Part shown: positions 1 through 8,833 of the stretch, one piece after another
Position numbering within the stretch: position 1 is the first letter of the stretch
Layout: every line of letters begins with the position of its first letter
DNA from: Gallionella sp.
GTDB taxonomy: Bacteria > Pseudomonadota > Gammaproteobacteria > Burkholderiales > Gallionellaceae
Direction of reading: 5' to 3'
Assembly (NCBI GenBank): GCA_030690245.1
Contig: JAUYGW010000063.1
Coordinates: 1 to 12,601, forward strand
DNA length: 12,601 nucleotides
Translations under genes and position numbers: made by a program
Notes under the pieces: model-generated
Databases searched by the model: none
What the model saw: the letters and a program-made list of their open reading frames with translations, nothing else
What the model was told of the DNA's origin: nothing

Positions 1-19
1 CAACTTGGAAAATGTAATT

Positions 20-83
20 GAGCCACGGATGAACACGGATTTACACAGATGTTTTGTCCGTGTTTATCCGTGTAAATCTGTGG
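20..83. repeat. Imperfect palindromic repeat upstream of the Lon-like gene
   Basis: The left arm at about 21-49 and the right arm at about 55-83 are inverted copies of each other with roughly 23 of 29 positions pairing. Each arm also contains short internal reiterations of the kind CCGTGT / CCACGGAT / CACGGAT. This type of sequence, reading roughly as ATCCGTGTAAATCTGTGGC, resembles dispersed intergenic repeats of proteobacteria. It could form a hairpin in RNA read in either direction. No convincing promoter was seen between it and the start codon at 137. The call as a repeat is direct; any function is unknown. Confidence 0.6.
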
Positions 84-136
84 CTAACTGAAGTTTTTAA
101 TCAGGATTACCCAGCACACAAGCTGCAAACGACCCT

Positions 137-2560
137 ATGCCAATCTCAACCCTGACTCCCGCCGAGCTGCGCCTCACCGTCGATCCCGCTACGCTCGGCT
201 TCGAAGACACCTCCGAATTGCTGGAGCATGCGCTGCCGTGGATCGGGCAGGAGCGCGCGGAGATTGCCGCCCGCTTCGGCCTCGGGATGAACCAGCCGGA
301 TTACAACCTGTTCGTGCTGGGTGAGGTCGGCAGTGGCCGCTCTTCGCTGCTGAAGCTGGCGATGCAGACGGCGGCCGCAAGCCGGGCGACGCCGCCCGAC
401 TTGTGCTATCTGCACAACTTCGATACGCCGGAACGCCCGCGCGCGCTGCGCCTGCCTGCCGGGCAGGGACGCCTGCTGCGCCAGCTCATGGCGCAAATGA
501 TGAAATCGCTGCAAACGGAAATCCCCCAGCATCTGGACGGACAGGACTTCAAGGCCGAAAGCGGGCGCATCGAAAAATCCTACAAGGAGGAAGAAGCCAA
601 GGCCTACGCCGAGCTCGAGGCCTTTGCCGAAGCCCGCAATTTCACGATGCACCGCGAATCCGGGCACCTGCTGTTCACATTGCGCGGCAAGAAAGGCCAC
701 GCGCTGACCGAGGATGAAGTGCTAACAATGCCGAAGGAACGCCGCACCGAAATCGCGCTGGCCGAGCAGGAACTGCGTGCCGAGATCAGCCGTTATTTCG
801 AGAAAATCCGACCGATGGAACGGGTGATGAACGAGGCGCTGGCGGCATTGCGCCGCCAGGTGGTGAAGCCGCTGCTGGATCGCGAATTGCAGGAAATCCG
901 CGTCGGATTGAAGAAGCAGATCAAGGATTCCGTCAAGCTTGGCGCCTATCTGGATCGGGTCGTGCACGACGTGCTCGACAACCTGGAACTGTTCAAGATT
1001 GCCGATACCGATGATGATATTCGCCAGGAAGTATTGGGCAAAGTGCTGTCCCGCTACCGGGTCAACCTGGTGGTGGACAACGGCGGACTGGAAGGCACGC
1101 CGGTGATCGTCGAAGACAATCCGTTGTTCCGCTCGCTGTTCGGCAGCATCGAATACCAGACCGAGAACGATGTGCTGATGACCGATTTTTCCCGCATCCG
1201 CGCCGGCAGCCTGCACAAAGCGCATGGCGGTTTCCTGCTGCTGCATCTGCGCGACCTGCTGGCCGACGGCCTGGTGTGGGAAAAACTGCGGCGCGTGCTG
1301 CGCAGCGGCAGGTTGCAGATCGAGGAACCGGGCACGGCGTTTACGCCGATCGCGGCGGTCTCGCTCGAACCCGAGGCGGTGGATGTCGATGTCAAGATCG
1401 TGCTGATCGGTTCGCGCGAACTGTATTACGAGTTGCAGGAGGAAGACCCGGAGTTCGCGCGCCGCTTCCGCGTCAAGGTGGACTTTGCCGAAAGCTTTTC
1501 GGCCAGCGCCGATACCCGCCGCGCCTCGGCCATCTTCGTCGCCCACACCTGCCGCAAACTGGGGCTGCCACATTTTTCCGCTGCCGCCGTAGCGCGCCTG
1601 CTGGAAGACGGGCACCGCGAGGCGGACGACCAGTCGCGCCAAAGCGCGATCTTCGCCCGCGCCGAGGCACTGGTGGTGGAAAGCGCCGCTTTATGCAGCG
1701 CCCGCAGCGGCAAACTGGTCGAAGCGGCAGATGTGGAAGCGGCGCTGGCCGCGCGTACCCTGCGCCACGATTACCCCGACCAGCGCCTGCGCGAATCCAT
1801 CGCCGAGGGCGATCTGCTGATTTCACTGCATGGCGAAAAAATCGGCCAGATCAACGGCCTGACCCAGGTAGACCTGGGCGATTACCGTTTCGGCTTCCCG
1901 GTGCGCGTCACGGCGCGCACCTATGCCGGCGAGGATGGCCTGCTCAACGTCGAACGCGAAGTGGAAATGTCCGGGCCGATCCACGACAAGGGCGTGCTGA
2001 TCCTGCACAACTACCTGTCCGCGCTGTTCGCCCATAACGCGCCGCTCGCGCTTAACGCGTCCATCGTGTTCGAACAGGAATACAGCGGCGTGGAAGGCGA
2101 CTCGGCTTCCTGCGCCGAGCTGTATGCGTTGCTCTCGTCGCTATCGGGGCTGCCGCTCAAGCAGGGTATCGCGGTGACCGGCGCGGTCAATCAGCACGGA
2201 GAATTATTACCCGTGGGCGGACTCAACGAAAAGATCGAGGGTTACTTCCGCATCTGCGCAACCGTCGGGCTGGACGGCAGCCAGGGCGTGCTGATCCCGC
2301 AGCGCAACCGCCGCCACCTGATGCTGGAGCGCAAGGTCGCCGAGGCCGTCGCCCAGGGCTTGTTCCATATCTACACGGCGGAGCATGCCAGCGAAGGCCT
2401 GGAGCTGCTCACCGGCTTGCCGGCAGGCATCGCAAACGATGCGGGCAACTACCCGCGCGACAGCGTGCTGGGCCACGCCCAGAGAACCCTGACGGCCTAC
2501 CGCCGCGCCTGCCAGGCGTCGGAACACACCAAGACTGAGCGCAAGCGCTTGCACAAATAA
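137..2560 (+). CDS. Lon-like ATP-dependent protease (YcbZ/LonC-type, S16 family)
   Basis: 807 aa, a cytosolic AAA+ protease of the S16 family that would unfold and degrade proteins. The C-terminal protease domain (about 560-760) carries the Ser-Lys dyad: Ser656 in EGDSAS and Lys699 in GGLNEK. The N-terminal part has a P-loop-like motif at 62-70, GEVGSGRSS, in which the usual Lys of Walker A is Arg. A long charged helical insertion (about 130-290) splits the ATPase core, and the arrangement fits the AAA_32 / LonC-helical group rather than classical LonA, since the LonA N-terminal substrate domain is absent. The start was chosen because MPISTLTPAELRL followed by a GFEDT-type segment is typical of the family; no good Shine-Dalgarno is visible. 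It is followed after 101 nt by a universal stress gene in the same direction, so a stress or proteostasis neighbourhood is plausible. Very likely a Lon-like protease; the substrate is unknown. Confidence 0.93.
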   Translation: MPISTLTPAELRLTVDPATLGFEDTSELLEHALPWIGQERAEIAARFGLGMNQPDYNLFVLGEVGSGRSSLLKLAMQTAAASRATPPDLCYLHNFDTPERPRALRLPAGQGRLLRQLMAQMMKSLQTEIPQHLDGQDFKAESGRIEKSYKEEEAKAYAELEAFAEARNFTMHRESGHLLFTLRGKKGHALTEDEVLTMPKERRTEIALAEQELRAEISRYFEKIRPMERVMNEALAALRRQVVKPLLDRELQEIRVGLKKQIKDSVKLGAYLDRVVHDVLDNLELFKIADTDDDIRQEVLGKVLSRYRVNLVVDNGGLEGTPVIVEDNPLFRSLFGSIEYQTENDVLMTDFSRIRAGSLHKAHGGFLLLHLRDLLADGLVWEKLRRVLRSGRLQIEEPGTAFTPIAAVSLEPEAVDVDVKIVLIGSRELYYELQEEDPEFARRFRVKVDFAESFSASADTRRASAIFVAHTCRKLGLPHFSAAAVARLLEDGHREADDQSRQSAIFARAEALVVESAALCSARSGKLVEAADVEAALAARTLRHDYPDQRLRESIAEGDLLISLHGEKIGQINGLTQVDLGDYRFGFPVRVTARTYAGEDGLLNVEREVEMSGPIHDKGVLILHNYLSALFAHNAPLALNASIVFEQEYSGVEGDSASCAELYALLSSLSGLPLKQGIAVTGAVNQHGELLPVGGLNEKIEGYFRICATVGLDGSQGVLIPQRNRRHLMLERKVAEAVAQGLFHIYTAEHASEGLELLTGLPAGIANDAGNYPRDSVLGHAQRTLTAYRRACQASEHTKTERKRLHK

Positions 2561-2650
2561 CCGTGCGAAAACCAACCCGAATACTCTGCTCCACTGCAAA
2601 TTCAAAACAGGTATAGAATCAAATCAGCTTGGCCCGTGCTTCAAACAGGA

Positions 2651-2654
2651 AAGG
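2651..2654 (+). promoter_or_regulatory. Ribosome binding site deciding the start of the stress-protein gene
   Basis: AAGG lies 7 nt before the ATG at 2662, within the purine-rich stretch AAGGCGAGGAG. It favours that ATG over an in-frame TTG at 2629, which would add 11 residues not expected in this family. Confidence 0.6.
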
Positions 2655-2661
2655 CGAGGAG

Positions 2662-3111
2662 ATGACTATTTATCAACGCATTCTGGTTCCGATCGACGGC
2701 AGCGCGACTTCCGAACGGTCATTGCAGGAGGCCATCAGGCTGGCGGACGGCAAGGCTCGGTTACGCGTGATTTATGTGCTTGAGGAAATCTTGCCGCTTA
2801 ATGCCGAGGACTATACCTATATCGATTATGCCGCCCTGCAGGAAACCGTGCGGTATGCCGGAGAGCGGGTTCTTGCGCAGGCTGCGGCAAAAGCCCAACC
2901 GTCAGGCATGACAGCAGAAACCGCGCTGCTTGAAGCGAGTGGAGAGCACATTGCCAGCGTGATCAAGGATGATGCCCAGCATTGGCAGGCTGACCTGATC
3001 GTGATCGGCACGCACGGGCGCTCCGGTTTAAGCCGTTTGTTGTTGGGCAGCGTTGCCGAGGGCGTGGTGCGCGGCGCATCGGTTCCGGTGCTACTGGTTC
3101 GCGCCGAATAA
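2662..3111 (+). CDS. Universal stress protein, UspA family, ATP-binding type
   Basis: 149 aa, a single Usp domain, cytosolic. The N-terminus has the first beta strand and conserved Asp in ILVPIDGS. The C-terminus has the nucleotide-binding signature G-2x-G-9x-G-S at residues 116-130 (GTHG ... GS), the hallmark of ATP-binding Usp proteins, followed by the terminal strand VPVLLVR. Such proteins act as dimers in stress survival, though the specific role is not predictable. The ATG at 2662 is preceded by a purine-rich ribosome site; an in-frame TTG at 2629 also exists but would add a non-conserved N-terminus. A TATAGAAT stretch at 2612-2619 could be a -10 element, but no matching -35 is seen. The next gene begins 24 nt downstream, so the two may be cotranscribed. 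Confidence 0.95.
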   Translation: MTIYQRILVPIDGSATSERSLQEAIRLADGKARLRVIYVLEEILPLNAEDYTYIDYAALQETVRYAGERVLAQAAAKAQPSGMTAETALLEASGEHIASVIKDDAQHWQADLIVIGTHGRSGLSRLLLGSVAEGVVRGASVPVLLVRAE

Positions 3112-3135
3112 AATACGTTCTGATCGGAGGTAATC

Positions 3136-3423
3136 ATGTCCCCTGCTACACCCCTTCCACAAACCCCGCCCGACTATGACCAAACACGGGTGACTGAGCG
3201 GCCGGATGGTTTTTACTGGCAGGATAAGCTCGCCGACAAATTGTACGGCCCCTTCCCGACGCTGCTCGAAGCGATGCAGAACATGCAAGGCCAGGACGAT
3301 ACCGGCTATGAAGAAGACGAATCGCTGAAAGAGGCGGAGGCGGAAATCGGCATCGCCGGCTGGACCGACCCCGAAACCGGCCAGCCGGCGGAAAGTTTGC
3401 AGCCGCATCTCAGCGACGAATAG
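3136..3423 (+). CDS. Small acidic protein of unknown function
   Basis: 95 aa, strongly acidic in its second half ([12 protein letters not shown]), with no membrane segment and no signal peptide. A central segment around [17 protein letters not shown] looks structured. A second segment, [13 protein letters not shown], reads like a conserved C-terminal motif. The start is well supported by GGAGG at 3126-3130, five bases before the ATG. It lies 24 nt after the universal stress gene and is probably in the same transcript. I do not recognise the family; it resembles short conserved hypothetical proteins of betaproteobacteria. Coding is supported by the ribosome site, the spacing and the codon bias matching its neighbours. 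Confidence 0.8.
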   Translation: MSPATPLPQTPPDYDQTRVTERPDGFYWQDKLADKLYGPFPTLLEAMQNMQGQDDTGYEEDESLKEAEAEIGIAGWTDPETGQPAESLQPHLSDE

Positions 3424-3653
3424 CCGCAGCGTGCAGGCCTGCGCGAAGAGCAGAATCAAGGGATAAAAAACATCGGCCGTTGCCTTTACGACAGCCTGAC
3501 CCGCCTGTCATCGCACCGTGTTTCTTGCAGAATCTGTATCTCGCCAGCCGCATCATCTATCAGATAGAATCCACGCCGTTCTTCTCGCGCAGCCTTAACC
3601 GGCTGACCGCTCAATTATTTCCAATCACCTCCTTTTTAATCACCAAGACTCTC

Positions 3654-5996
3654 ATGCTGCCATCCATCGAACAACGCCTCGCTACAGAAATTTCCGCCAA
3701 ACCCGCCCAGGTCGCCGCCGCCGTCGCGCTGCTCGACGAGGGCGCGACTGTCCCGTTCATCGCGCGCTACCGCAAGGAGGCGACCGGCGAGCTGGACGAT
3801 GTGCAGCTGCGGCTGCTCGAAGAGCGCCTGCGCTACCTGCGCGAACTGGAGGAACGGCGCGCGGCGATCATCGCGTCGATCAACGAACAGAACAAGATGA
3901 CGCCGGAGCTGCTGGATGCGATCAGCCATGCCGAAGACAAGACCCGCCTGGAAGACCTGTACCTGCCGTACAAGCCGAAACGCCGCACCAAGGCGCAGAT
4001 CGCGCTGGAGGCCGGGCTGTTGCCGCTGGCCGATGCGCTGCTGGCCGACGCTATGCTCAACCCCGAGGAAGAGGCGGGCAAATACCTGAAGCCTGCCTTC
4101 ACCTCCGAGCAGGGCGACAACCCCGGCGTGCCCGACACCAAGGCGGCGCTGGACGGTGCGCGCTTCATCCTGATGGAGCGCTTCGCCGAAGACGCTCCGC
4201 TGCTGCAGGACCTGCGTGACTACCTGCAAACGCATGGCGTGGTCGAGGCCAAAGTCATCGAAGGCAAGGAAGAGGCCGCCGCGAAATATGCCGATTATTT
4301 CGACTATCAGGAACCGATAGCCGCGATCCCGTCGCACCGCGCGCTGGCGCTGTTTCGCGGCCGCCGCGAGGAGCTGCTGAACGTCACGCTGCGCCTCGAC
4401 AGCGAAGCGGAAAAACCCAAATGGGATGCGCCGCATAACCCCTGCGAAGCGCGTATCGCCAAGCGCTTCGGCATCTCCAACCAGAACCGCCCCGCCGACA
4501 AGTGGCTCGCGGACACAGCGCGCTGGACCTGGCGGGTGAAGAGTTTCCTGCATCTGGAGAGCGAGCTGATGGGGGTGCTGCGCGAGCGTTCCGAGACCGA
4601 GGCGATCAAGGTATTCGCGCGCAACCTGAAAGACCTGCTGCTCGCCGCGCCTGCCGGGCCGCGCGCGACGATGGGGCTGGACCCCGGCCTGCGCACCGGC
4701 GTGAAGGTCGCCGTCGTGGATGCGACCGGCAAAGTGCTGGACACCGCCGTGATCTATCCGCACCAGCCCAGGAACGACTGGGACGGCTCGTTGCACACGC
4801 TCACCATACTCGCCGAAAAACATAAAGTCGCGCTGATTTCTATCGGCAACGGCACGGGTTCGCGCGAGACCGACAAGCTGGCGCAGGATCTGATCAAGCT
4901 GCGCCCGGAACTCAAGCTCACATCTATCGTGGTTTCGGAAGCGGGCGCGTCGGTGTACTCCGCGTCCGAGTTCGCGTCGCGCGAACTGCCCGACATGGAC
5001 GTGACGCTGCGCGGTGCGGTGTCCATCGCGCGTCGCCTGCAAGACCCGCTCGCGGAGCTGGTGAAGATCGACCCGAAATCCATCGGCGTCGGACAATACC
5101 AGCACGACGTGGGACAGCACCAGCTGGCGCGCTCGCTGGATGCCGTGGTCGAGGACTGCGTGAACGCGGTGGGCGTGGACGTCAACACCGCCTCGGCGCC
5201 GTTGCTGGCGCGCGTGTCCGGCCTGTCCGGCAGCGTCGCGCAAAGCATCGTGTCCTACCGCGACACGCACGGCATGTTCGCCACACGCGCCGCGCTGAAG
5301 AAGGTGCCGCGCCTCGGCGACAAGACCTTCGAGCAGGCCGCCGGCTTCCTGCGCGTCATGGGCGGCAACAATCCGCTCGACGCGTCGGCGGTGCATCCCG
5401 AGTCGTATCCGCTGGTGAAAAAAATCCTCGCCGACCTCAACAAAAACATCAAGGAACTGATCGGCGATTCCGGGTTATTGAAGTCGCTCAACCCCGGCAA
5501 ATATGCCGATGAACAATTCGGCGTACCCACCATCAGCGACATCCTCAGCGAACTCGAGAAACCGGGGCGCGACCCGCGACCCGAGTTCACCACCGCCACC
5601 TTCAGGGAAGGCATCGAGGAACTGAAAGACCTCAAACCGGACATGATCCTCGAAGGCGTGGTCACCAACGTCGCGGCGTTCGGCGCCTTCGTCGACATCG
5701 GCGTGCATCAGGACGGGCTGGTGCATATCTCGGCGCTGTCCAACAACTTCGTCAAGGCCCCGCACACCATCGTCAAGGCGGGGCAAGTGGTGAAGGTCAA
5801 GGTGCTGGAGGTGGACGAAAAGCGCAAGCGCATCGCGCTGACGATGCGGCTGACCGACAGCGCTGCCGAGAGTGGAAAAGGCGCGGCACCGCGCGATCGT
5901 CAAGCCGACGCCAAGCGCCTGACGCAGCGCAAGGAAGAGCGCCAGCCCGCGCCAAGCGGCGCGATGGCGGCGGCACTTGCCAAGTTCAAGAGATAA
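3654..5996 (+). CDS. tex: Tex-family RNA-binding transcription accessory protein
   Basis: 780 aa, close to the length of E. coli YhgF and Pseudomonas Tex. Domain order is as expected. The N-terminal helical Tex domain begins [11 protein letters not shown] and carries the family signature [18 protein letters not shown] YqgF/RNase H-like domain starts at about 340, with GLDPGLRTG at 341-349 and NGTGSRET at 399-406. A helix-hairpin-helix region lies at about 485-545, and an S1 RNA-binding domain at about 664-734 ([17 protein letters not shown]). Tex binds nucleic acid and is linked to transcription and virulence-gene expression in other bacteria; its exact role remains debated. The reading frame is open upstream to 3480, but family N-termini match the ATG at 3654, so this start was used. 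No clear Shine-Dalgarno is visible. A strong terminator follows at 6117-6141. Confidence 0.95.
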   Translation: MLPSIEQRLATEISAKPAQVAAAVALLDEGATVPFIARYRKEATGELDDVQLRLLEERLRYLRELEERRAAIIASINEQNKMTPELLDAISHAEDKTRLEDLYLPYKPKRRTKAQIALEAGLLPLADALLADAMLNPEEEAGKYLKPAFTSEQGDNPGVPDTKAALDGARFILMERFAEDAPLLQDLRDYLQTHGVVEAKVIEGKEEAAAKYADYFDYQEPIAAIPSHRALALFRGRREELLNVTLRLDSEAEKPKWDAPHNPCEARIAKRFGISNQNRPADKWLADTARWTWRVKSFLHLESELMGVLRERSETEAIKVFARNLKDLLLAAPAGPRATMGLDPGLRTGVKVAVVDATGKVLDTAVIYPHQPRNDWDGSLHTLTILAEKHKVALISIGNGTGSRETDKLAQDLIKLRPELKLTSIVVSEAGASVYSASEFASRELPDMDVTLRGAVSIARRLQDPLAELVKIDPKSIGVGQYQHDVGQHQLARSLDAVVEDCVNAVGVDVNTASAPLLARVSGLSGSVAQSIVSYRDTHGMFATRAALKKVPRLGDKTFEQAAGFLRVMGGNNPLDASAVHPESYPLVKKILADLNKNIKELIGDSGLLKSLNPGKYADEQFGVPTISDILSELEKPGRDPRPEFTTATFREGIEELKDLKPDMILEGVVTNVAAFGAFVDIGVHQDGLVHISALSNNFVKAPHTIVKAGQVVKVKVLEVDEKRKRIALTMRLTDSAAESGKGAAPRDRQADAKRLTQRKEERQPAPSGAMAAALAKFKR

Positions 5997-6052
5997 TCCG
6001 GCCGCTGGCGAATTCCGTGCTGGCGAGATGCCGCCCAGCCTGACGCTAGACA

Positions 6053-6164
6053 AAAGCCCATCTATACAGGCCATACAGCGGAAGAAATGCAAAAAACAGA
6101 GAGTGGTATGAAACACAAAAGCCCGCGGTTTGCGGGCTTTTGGCAGCTATTTTGTTGTTATAAA
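6053..6164. repeat. Left copy of the island-flanking direct repeat
   Basis: Bases 6062-6164 are identical to 12499-12601 (103 of 103, offset 6437). The octamer AAAGCCCA just before (6053-6060) also matches 12490-12497, giving 111 of 112 with one mismatch at 6061. The left border at 6053 is sharp. The right border cannot be seen because the second copy runs to the end of the window. The repeat includes the tex-side terminator. Confidence 0.97.
6117..6141 (+). terminator. Bidirectional hairpin terminator after tex
   Basis: A perfect 10-bp stem: left arm AAAAGCCCGC (6117-6126), loop GGTTT, right arm GCGGGCTTTT (6132-6141). The A-run on the left and T-run on the right make it a candidate intrinsic terminator in both directions. 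It would stop tex on the + strand and could also stop minus-strand transcription leaving the island. It lies inside the long direct repeat, so a second identical copy exists at 12554-12578. Confidence 0.85.
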
Positions 6165-6356
6165 CCAACAAGATAGCCAGTATGGCGGTGGACGAACTCT
6201 ACTCGCGCATTGTCTCTGCTGCTCCCCACTGCTAACAGGGATAAATACAGCGAACTGGGCAATGATGCCCCACTGCTTCATCAACACACCAGCACAAAAC
6301 CCAATACAGGAGCCGGTTTCGTGCGAAATCAAGCCATTGATGGCGAAACTGGAACA
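6165..6356. other. Non-coding or unassigned stretch inside the left end of the island
   Basis: Together with the flanking repeats, 5997-6428 has no recognisable intact gene. It holds the tail of the tex intergenic region, the direct repeat with the terminator (6053-6164), this 192-base segment and a gene remnant (6357-6429). Short reading frames are open on both strands (for example minus strand 6332-6147, 61 aa), but none has a ribosome site, a recognisable motif or convincing codon bias. It may contain a remnant of an attachment site or of a lost gene; I could not identify it. Confidence 0.5.
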
Positions 6357-6429
6357 GGGAATTATCAGTGGAAAATAAACACTAGCCGTTCAGAACGGCC
6401 GGACTCATCCAACCATCGCTGGCGGCCAT
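6357..6429 (-). pseudogene. Remnant of the 3' end of the 212-aa gene (left copy of nested repeat)
   Basis: This stretch matches 10509-10581, the last codons and downstream region of the unknown 212-aa gene, with a few substitutions and short indels. On the minus strand it still reads GRQRWLDESG, against GRQEWLDESG at the end of the intact gene. A 1-nt length difference then moves the original stop out of frame. The rest of the gene is absent: homology starts exactly at the stop codon of the primase-helicase gene. It contains the inverted repeat GCCGTT-CAG-AACGGC (6385-6399), which may act as a weak hairpin after the operon. Confidence 0.75.
6385..6399 (-). terminator. Possible weak terminator hairpin after the primase-helicase gene
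   Basis: A 6-bp stem GCCGTT / AACGGC with a 3-nt loop. Read on the minus strand it is followed by TAGTGTTTATTTT, which is T-rich but interrupted. It is placed about 30 nt after the stop codon. The stem is short, so it is only a candidate; the strong hairpin at 6117-6141 would catch read-through. Confidence 0.35.
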
Positions 6430-8816
6430 TATGTAACCTTCGTGTGAGGTTGCTCTGTAACCTCCTGATGATTATTGCCAATCCTGTATCCCATCGCTCG
6501 GTAACCGCGCTGCCGTTTATCCCACATCCGGAGCAGCGCCGGGTGCCCGTTATCCACGAAATCAATGATGCGAACATCCGTCTTGGTCGCATGTTCCCGG
6601 TGGAGGCGGCCGGCGTATTGCTGAAGCGTCCCTTTCCAAGAGACCGGCATCGCCAGAATCAGGGTATCAAGCGCCGGATGATCGAATCCCTCTCCGACCA
6701 ATTTGCCTGTCGCGAGTAGGATGCGCGGTGCATCTGCCGAAAGTTGGTCAAGATCAGAGATCGTGGCGATCCGCTGCTTTTTCGACATCCGACCGTGCAG
6801 CACGAATAGTGAGGTCACTTTTCCGTCAAGTGCAGCCATGATCGCATCAAGGTGCTCTGTACGCTCGGTCAGAACCAGCACTTTTCGGCCTTGCTGATAA
6901 GCGTCTCGGGCCTCGGCAACAATGGCTCCGGTTCGCGCCTGGTCGTTGGCAAGATGCCGGAACACATCCTGAATGCCCGCTTCAGGCGGTAGAGCGATAC
7001 GTGTAAAAAGTGATCGCGGCAGCACCTCCAGATCGTGTGGCGCGTTGGCCGGTTTGGCTGCCGTGTGGCGAATTGGCCCGCACTGCATGAAAATGATTGG
7101 TTGCAGGCCATCTCGACGAATAGGAGTTGCCGTGAGACCAAGCACATACTTGGCTTTGACCGCCTTCAGAATCGCGTCGAATGAGGAAGCGCCAATGTGG
7201 TGGCACTCGTCGATGATGATGTGGCCGTAGTTCTCCACGATGGGATTAACCTCTCCCTGGCGCGACAATGACTGCATCACGGCGATATCGATTTTGCCGG
7301 TCGGCTTGGCCTTGCCACCTCCGATGGTGCCAACTACTCCCTTGCCGATGCCCAGGAAGGATTGAAGACGTTCCTGCCACTGCTTGAGCAATTCGGTACG
7401 ATGCACCAGAACCAAAGTATTGACGCCACGCCGGGCGATCATCGCAGCCGCTGTCACCGTCTTGCCGAAGGCGGTGGGTGCACAAAGCACGCCAGCATCA
7501 TGGCCGAGCATGGCTGTCACGGCGTGTTCCTGATCTGGACGTAGAGTGCCGGCGAAACCGACATCCAAAGCGATGCCGTCATATCTTTCATCGAGCAGAT
7601 CACAGGAAATCCCATTATCCTGAAGCAGGCTTAAGGCGGCATCGATGCAGCCACGCGGCAGTGCGATGTGATTGGGATAATTCTCGGCGCAGCCGATCAC
7701 TCGTGGCTCGTCCCAAACCGAGAATCGCATCGCTTGCTTTTTGTAAAACTCAGGATTTTGAAATGCGGCCAGTCGGATGAGTCGATTGGCCAATGCCTGC
7801 GGCAGGTTGGCCTTATCGAAATAAACTAGGTTGGCGAGCGTCAGCGTCAACGATTTCGGCATTTTTTCGCTCAACTTATCCATGGTTGAACGCTTCCATG
7901 GCTCCTTCAAGTCTTCATCATCAATGAATGTGACATCAAGTGGATGAGAATGGCCGGTCGCTCTGGTGATGGTGGGCTCAATATCGTGGCCTACCATCGG
8001 CTCGATGCGCGACAGGAATCCCCATTGATCCGGGTAGGGGCGCAGATCGTCGTCGACAAACACGCTGCCCCCATTCTCTCGCGGCCCCTTCTGCAAGGGC
8101 AGCGCAATCAGATTGCCGAAGCCACCTTTAGGCATGGAGTCCTGATTGGGGAACAACCGGTCATAGGATTCAAGTTTCAATTGCCGAGTGCGGGCGCAGG
8201 TGTGGCTGATAAGGGCGGTGCCGAGGCGACGAGCATCGCGGGCCGAAACCTTGCTGGCGAAAAACACCCAGACGTGCGCGCCCTTGCCTGACCGTGAAAT
8301 TTCCAGTGCGGCCGGCACGCCAAGGTCATGACAGGACTGCATGAATGCGTGAGCATCATCACGCCACTCGGCTTCATCGAAATCAACGGCAAGAAAGTAG
8401 CAACTATCATCCTCCAGCAAAGGATACACTCCGACCGTATGCTTCCCGATCAAGTGGTTGTAGATCACCGAGTCCGACAGCGGGGACAGTCGCCGATTGT
8501 CGCAGTCACCACATTTCATTCGCGGCTTCCCACACACACCGGCAAGCCATTCGTTTGCGCAGGCCGGCGCGTACCCGGTCTTGCCAGTGGTCTTGCTTTC
8601 CCAACGTACTGGGTAGACATCGGATCGCCCCCGAAACAGGCGGCGAAACAGAGCGACCTTCTCTCCCGTCGTGAGTTGCGAGGGTTCTGGGTCTTGAACT
8701 GGCGCGGCAGGCGGAGGCGGCAAACGCCATTCGATACCGTGGGACTCAAGCAGCAAGATTAGCCGGGCGTTCTCGGTGCGCAGCGCATCTATATCATGGT
8801 AGCCGGAGTGTTTCAT
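6429..8816 (-). CDS. TOTE-type primase-polymerase/SF2 helicase fusion protein
   Basis: 795 aa. An N-terminal short coiled coil (LRTENARLILLLESHGIEW, about 12-30) is followed by an archaeo-eukaryotic primase (AEP) module. This has a Cys cluster that may bind zinc (C86, C95, C102, C105), the catalytic Asp pair in AVDFDE (D145, D147), and the motif SGKGAHVW (176-183). The C-terminal half is an SF2 helicase: Walker A PTAFGKT (K452), DECH box (536-539), LTATP (561-565), GEGFDHPALD (about 708-717) and motif VI QQYAGRLHR (732-740). All core catalytic residues seem intact. This fusion is the signature of TOTE conflict systems, predicted from comparative genomics to be anti-invader systems; activity is not proven by the sequence. 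The start is 17 nt after the hipA stop, with no clear Shine-Dalgarno, so translation may be coupled. The C-terminus ends normally, just after RGYRAMGYRI. Confidence 0.92.
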   Translation of the reverse strand: MKHSGYHDIDALRTENARLILLLESHGIEWRLPPPPAAPVQDPEPSQLTTGEKVALFRRLFRGRSDVYPVRWESKTTGKTGYAPACANEWLAGVCGKPRMKCGDCDNRRLSPLSDSVIYNHLIGKHTVGVYPLLEDDSCYFLAVDFDEAEWRDDAHAFMQSCHDLGVPAALEISRSGKGAHVWVFFASKVSARDARRLGTALISHTCARTRQLKLESYDRLFPNQDSMPKGGFGNLIALPLQKGPRENGGSVFVDDDLRPYPDQWGFLSRIEPMVGHDIEPTITRATGHSHPLDVTFIDDEDLKEPWKRSTMDKLSEKMPKSLTLTLANLVYFDKANLPQALANRLIRLAAFQNPEFYKKQAMRFSVWDEPRVIGCAENYPNHIALPRGCIDAALSLLQDNGISCDLLDERYDGIALDVGFAGTLRPDQEHAVTAMLGHDAGVLCAPTAFGKTVTAAAMIARRGVNTLVLVHRTELLKQWQERLQSFLGIGKGVVGTIGGGKAKPTGKIDIAVMQSLSRQGEVNPIVENYGHIIIDECHHIGASSFDAILKAVKAKYVLGLTATPIRRDGLQPIIFMQCGPIRHTAAKPANAPHDLEVLPRSLFTRIALPPEAGIQDVFRHLANDQARTGAIVAEARDAYQQGRKVLVLTERTEHLDAIMAALDGKVTSLFVLHGRMSKKQRIATISDLDQLSADAPRILLATGKLVGEGFDHPALDTLILAMPVSWKGTLQQYAGRLHREHATKTDVRIIDFVDNGHPALLRMWDKRQRGYRAMGYRIGNNHQEVTEQPHTKVT

Positions 8817-8833
8817 TTGGGCGCTTACTGCGT

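Noticed and set aside
722..1642. Minus-strand reading frame of 306 aa opposite the Lon-like gene
   Set aside because: Antisense shadow of a clearly coding gene; no ribosome site or motif.
2629..2661. Upstream TTG start for the universal stress protein
   Set aside because: The ATG at 2662 has a purine-rich ribosome site and gives the canonical N-terminus.
3480..3653. 58-residue N-terminal extension of Tex
   Set aside because: The frame is open, but Tex proteins start at the [11 protein letters not shown] segment and the extension has no conserved look.
3636..5396. Long minus-strand reading frame (586 aa) opposite tex
   Set aside because: It is a GC-rich antisense shadow of tex; its composition (Arg, His, Gln, Val rich) is typical of such shadows and it has no recognisable domain.
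6053..6164. Direct repeat as a tRNA 3' end used as attachment site
   Set aside because: No T-loop, anticodon arm or CCA-type end can be found in the repeat; it is a terminator region instead.
6210..6719. Plus-strand reading frame of 169 aa
   Set aside because: It crosses the nested repeat and runs antisense through the end of the primase-helicase gene; no motif or ribosome site.
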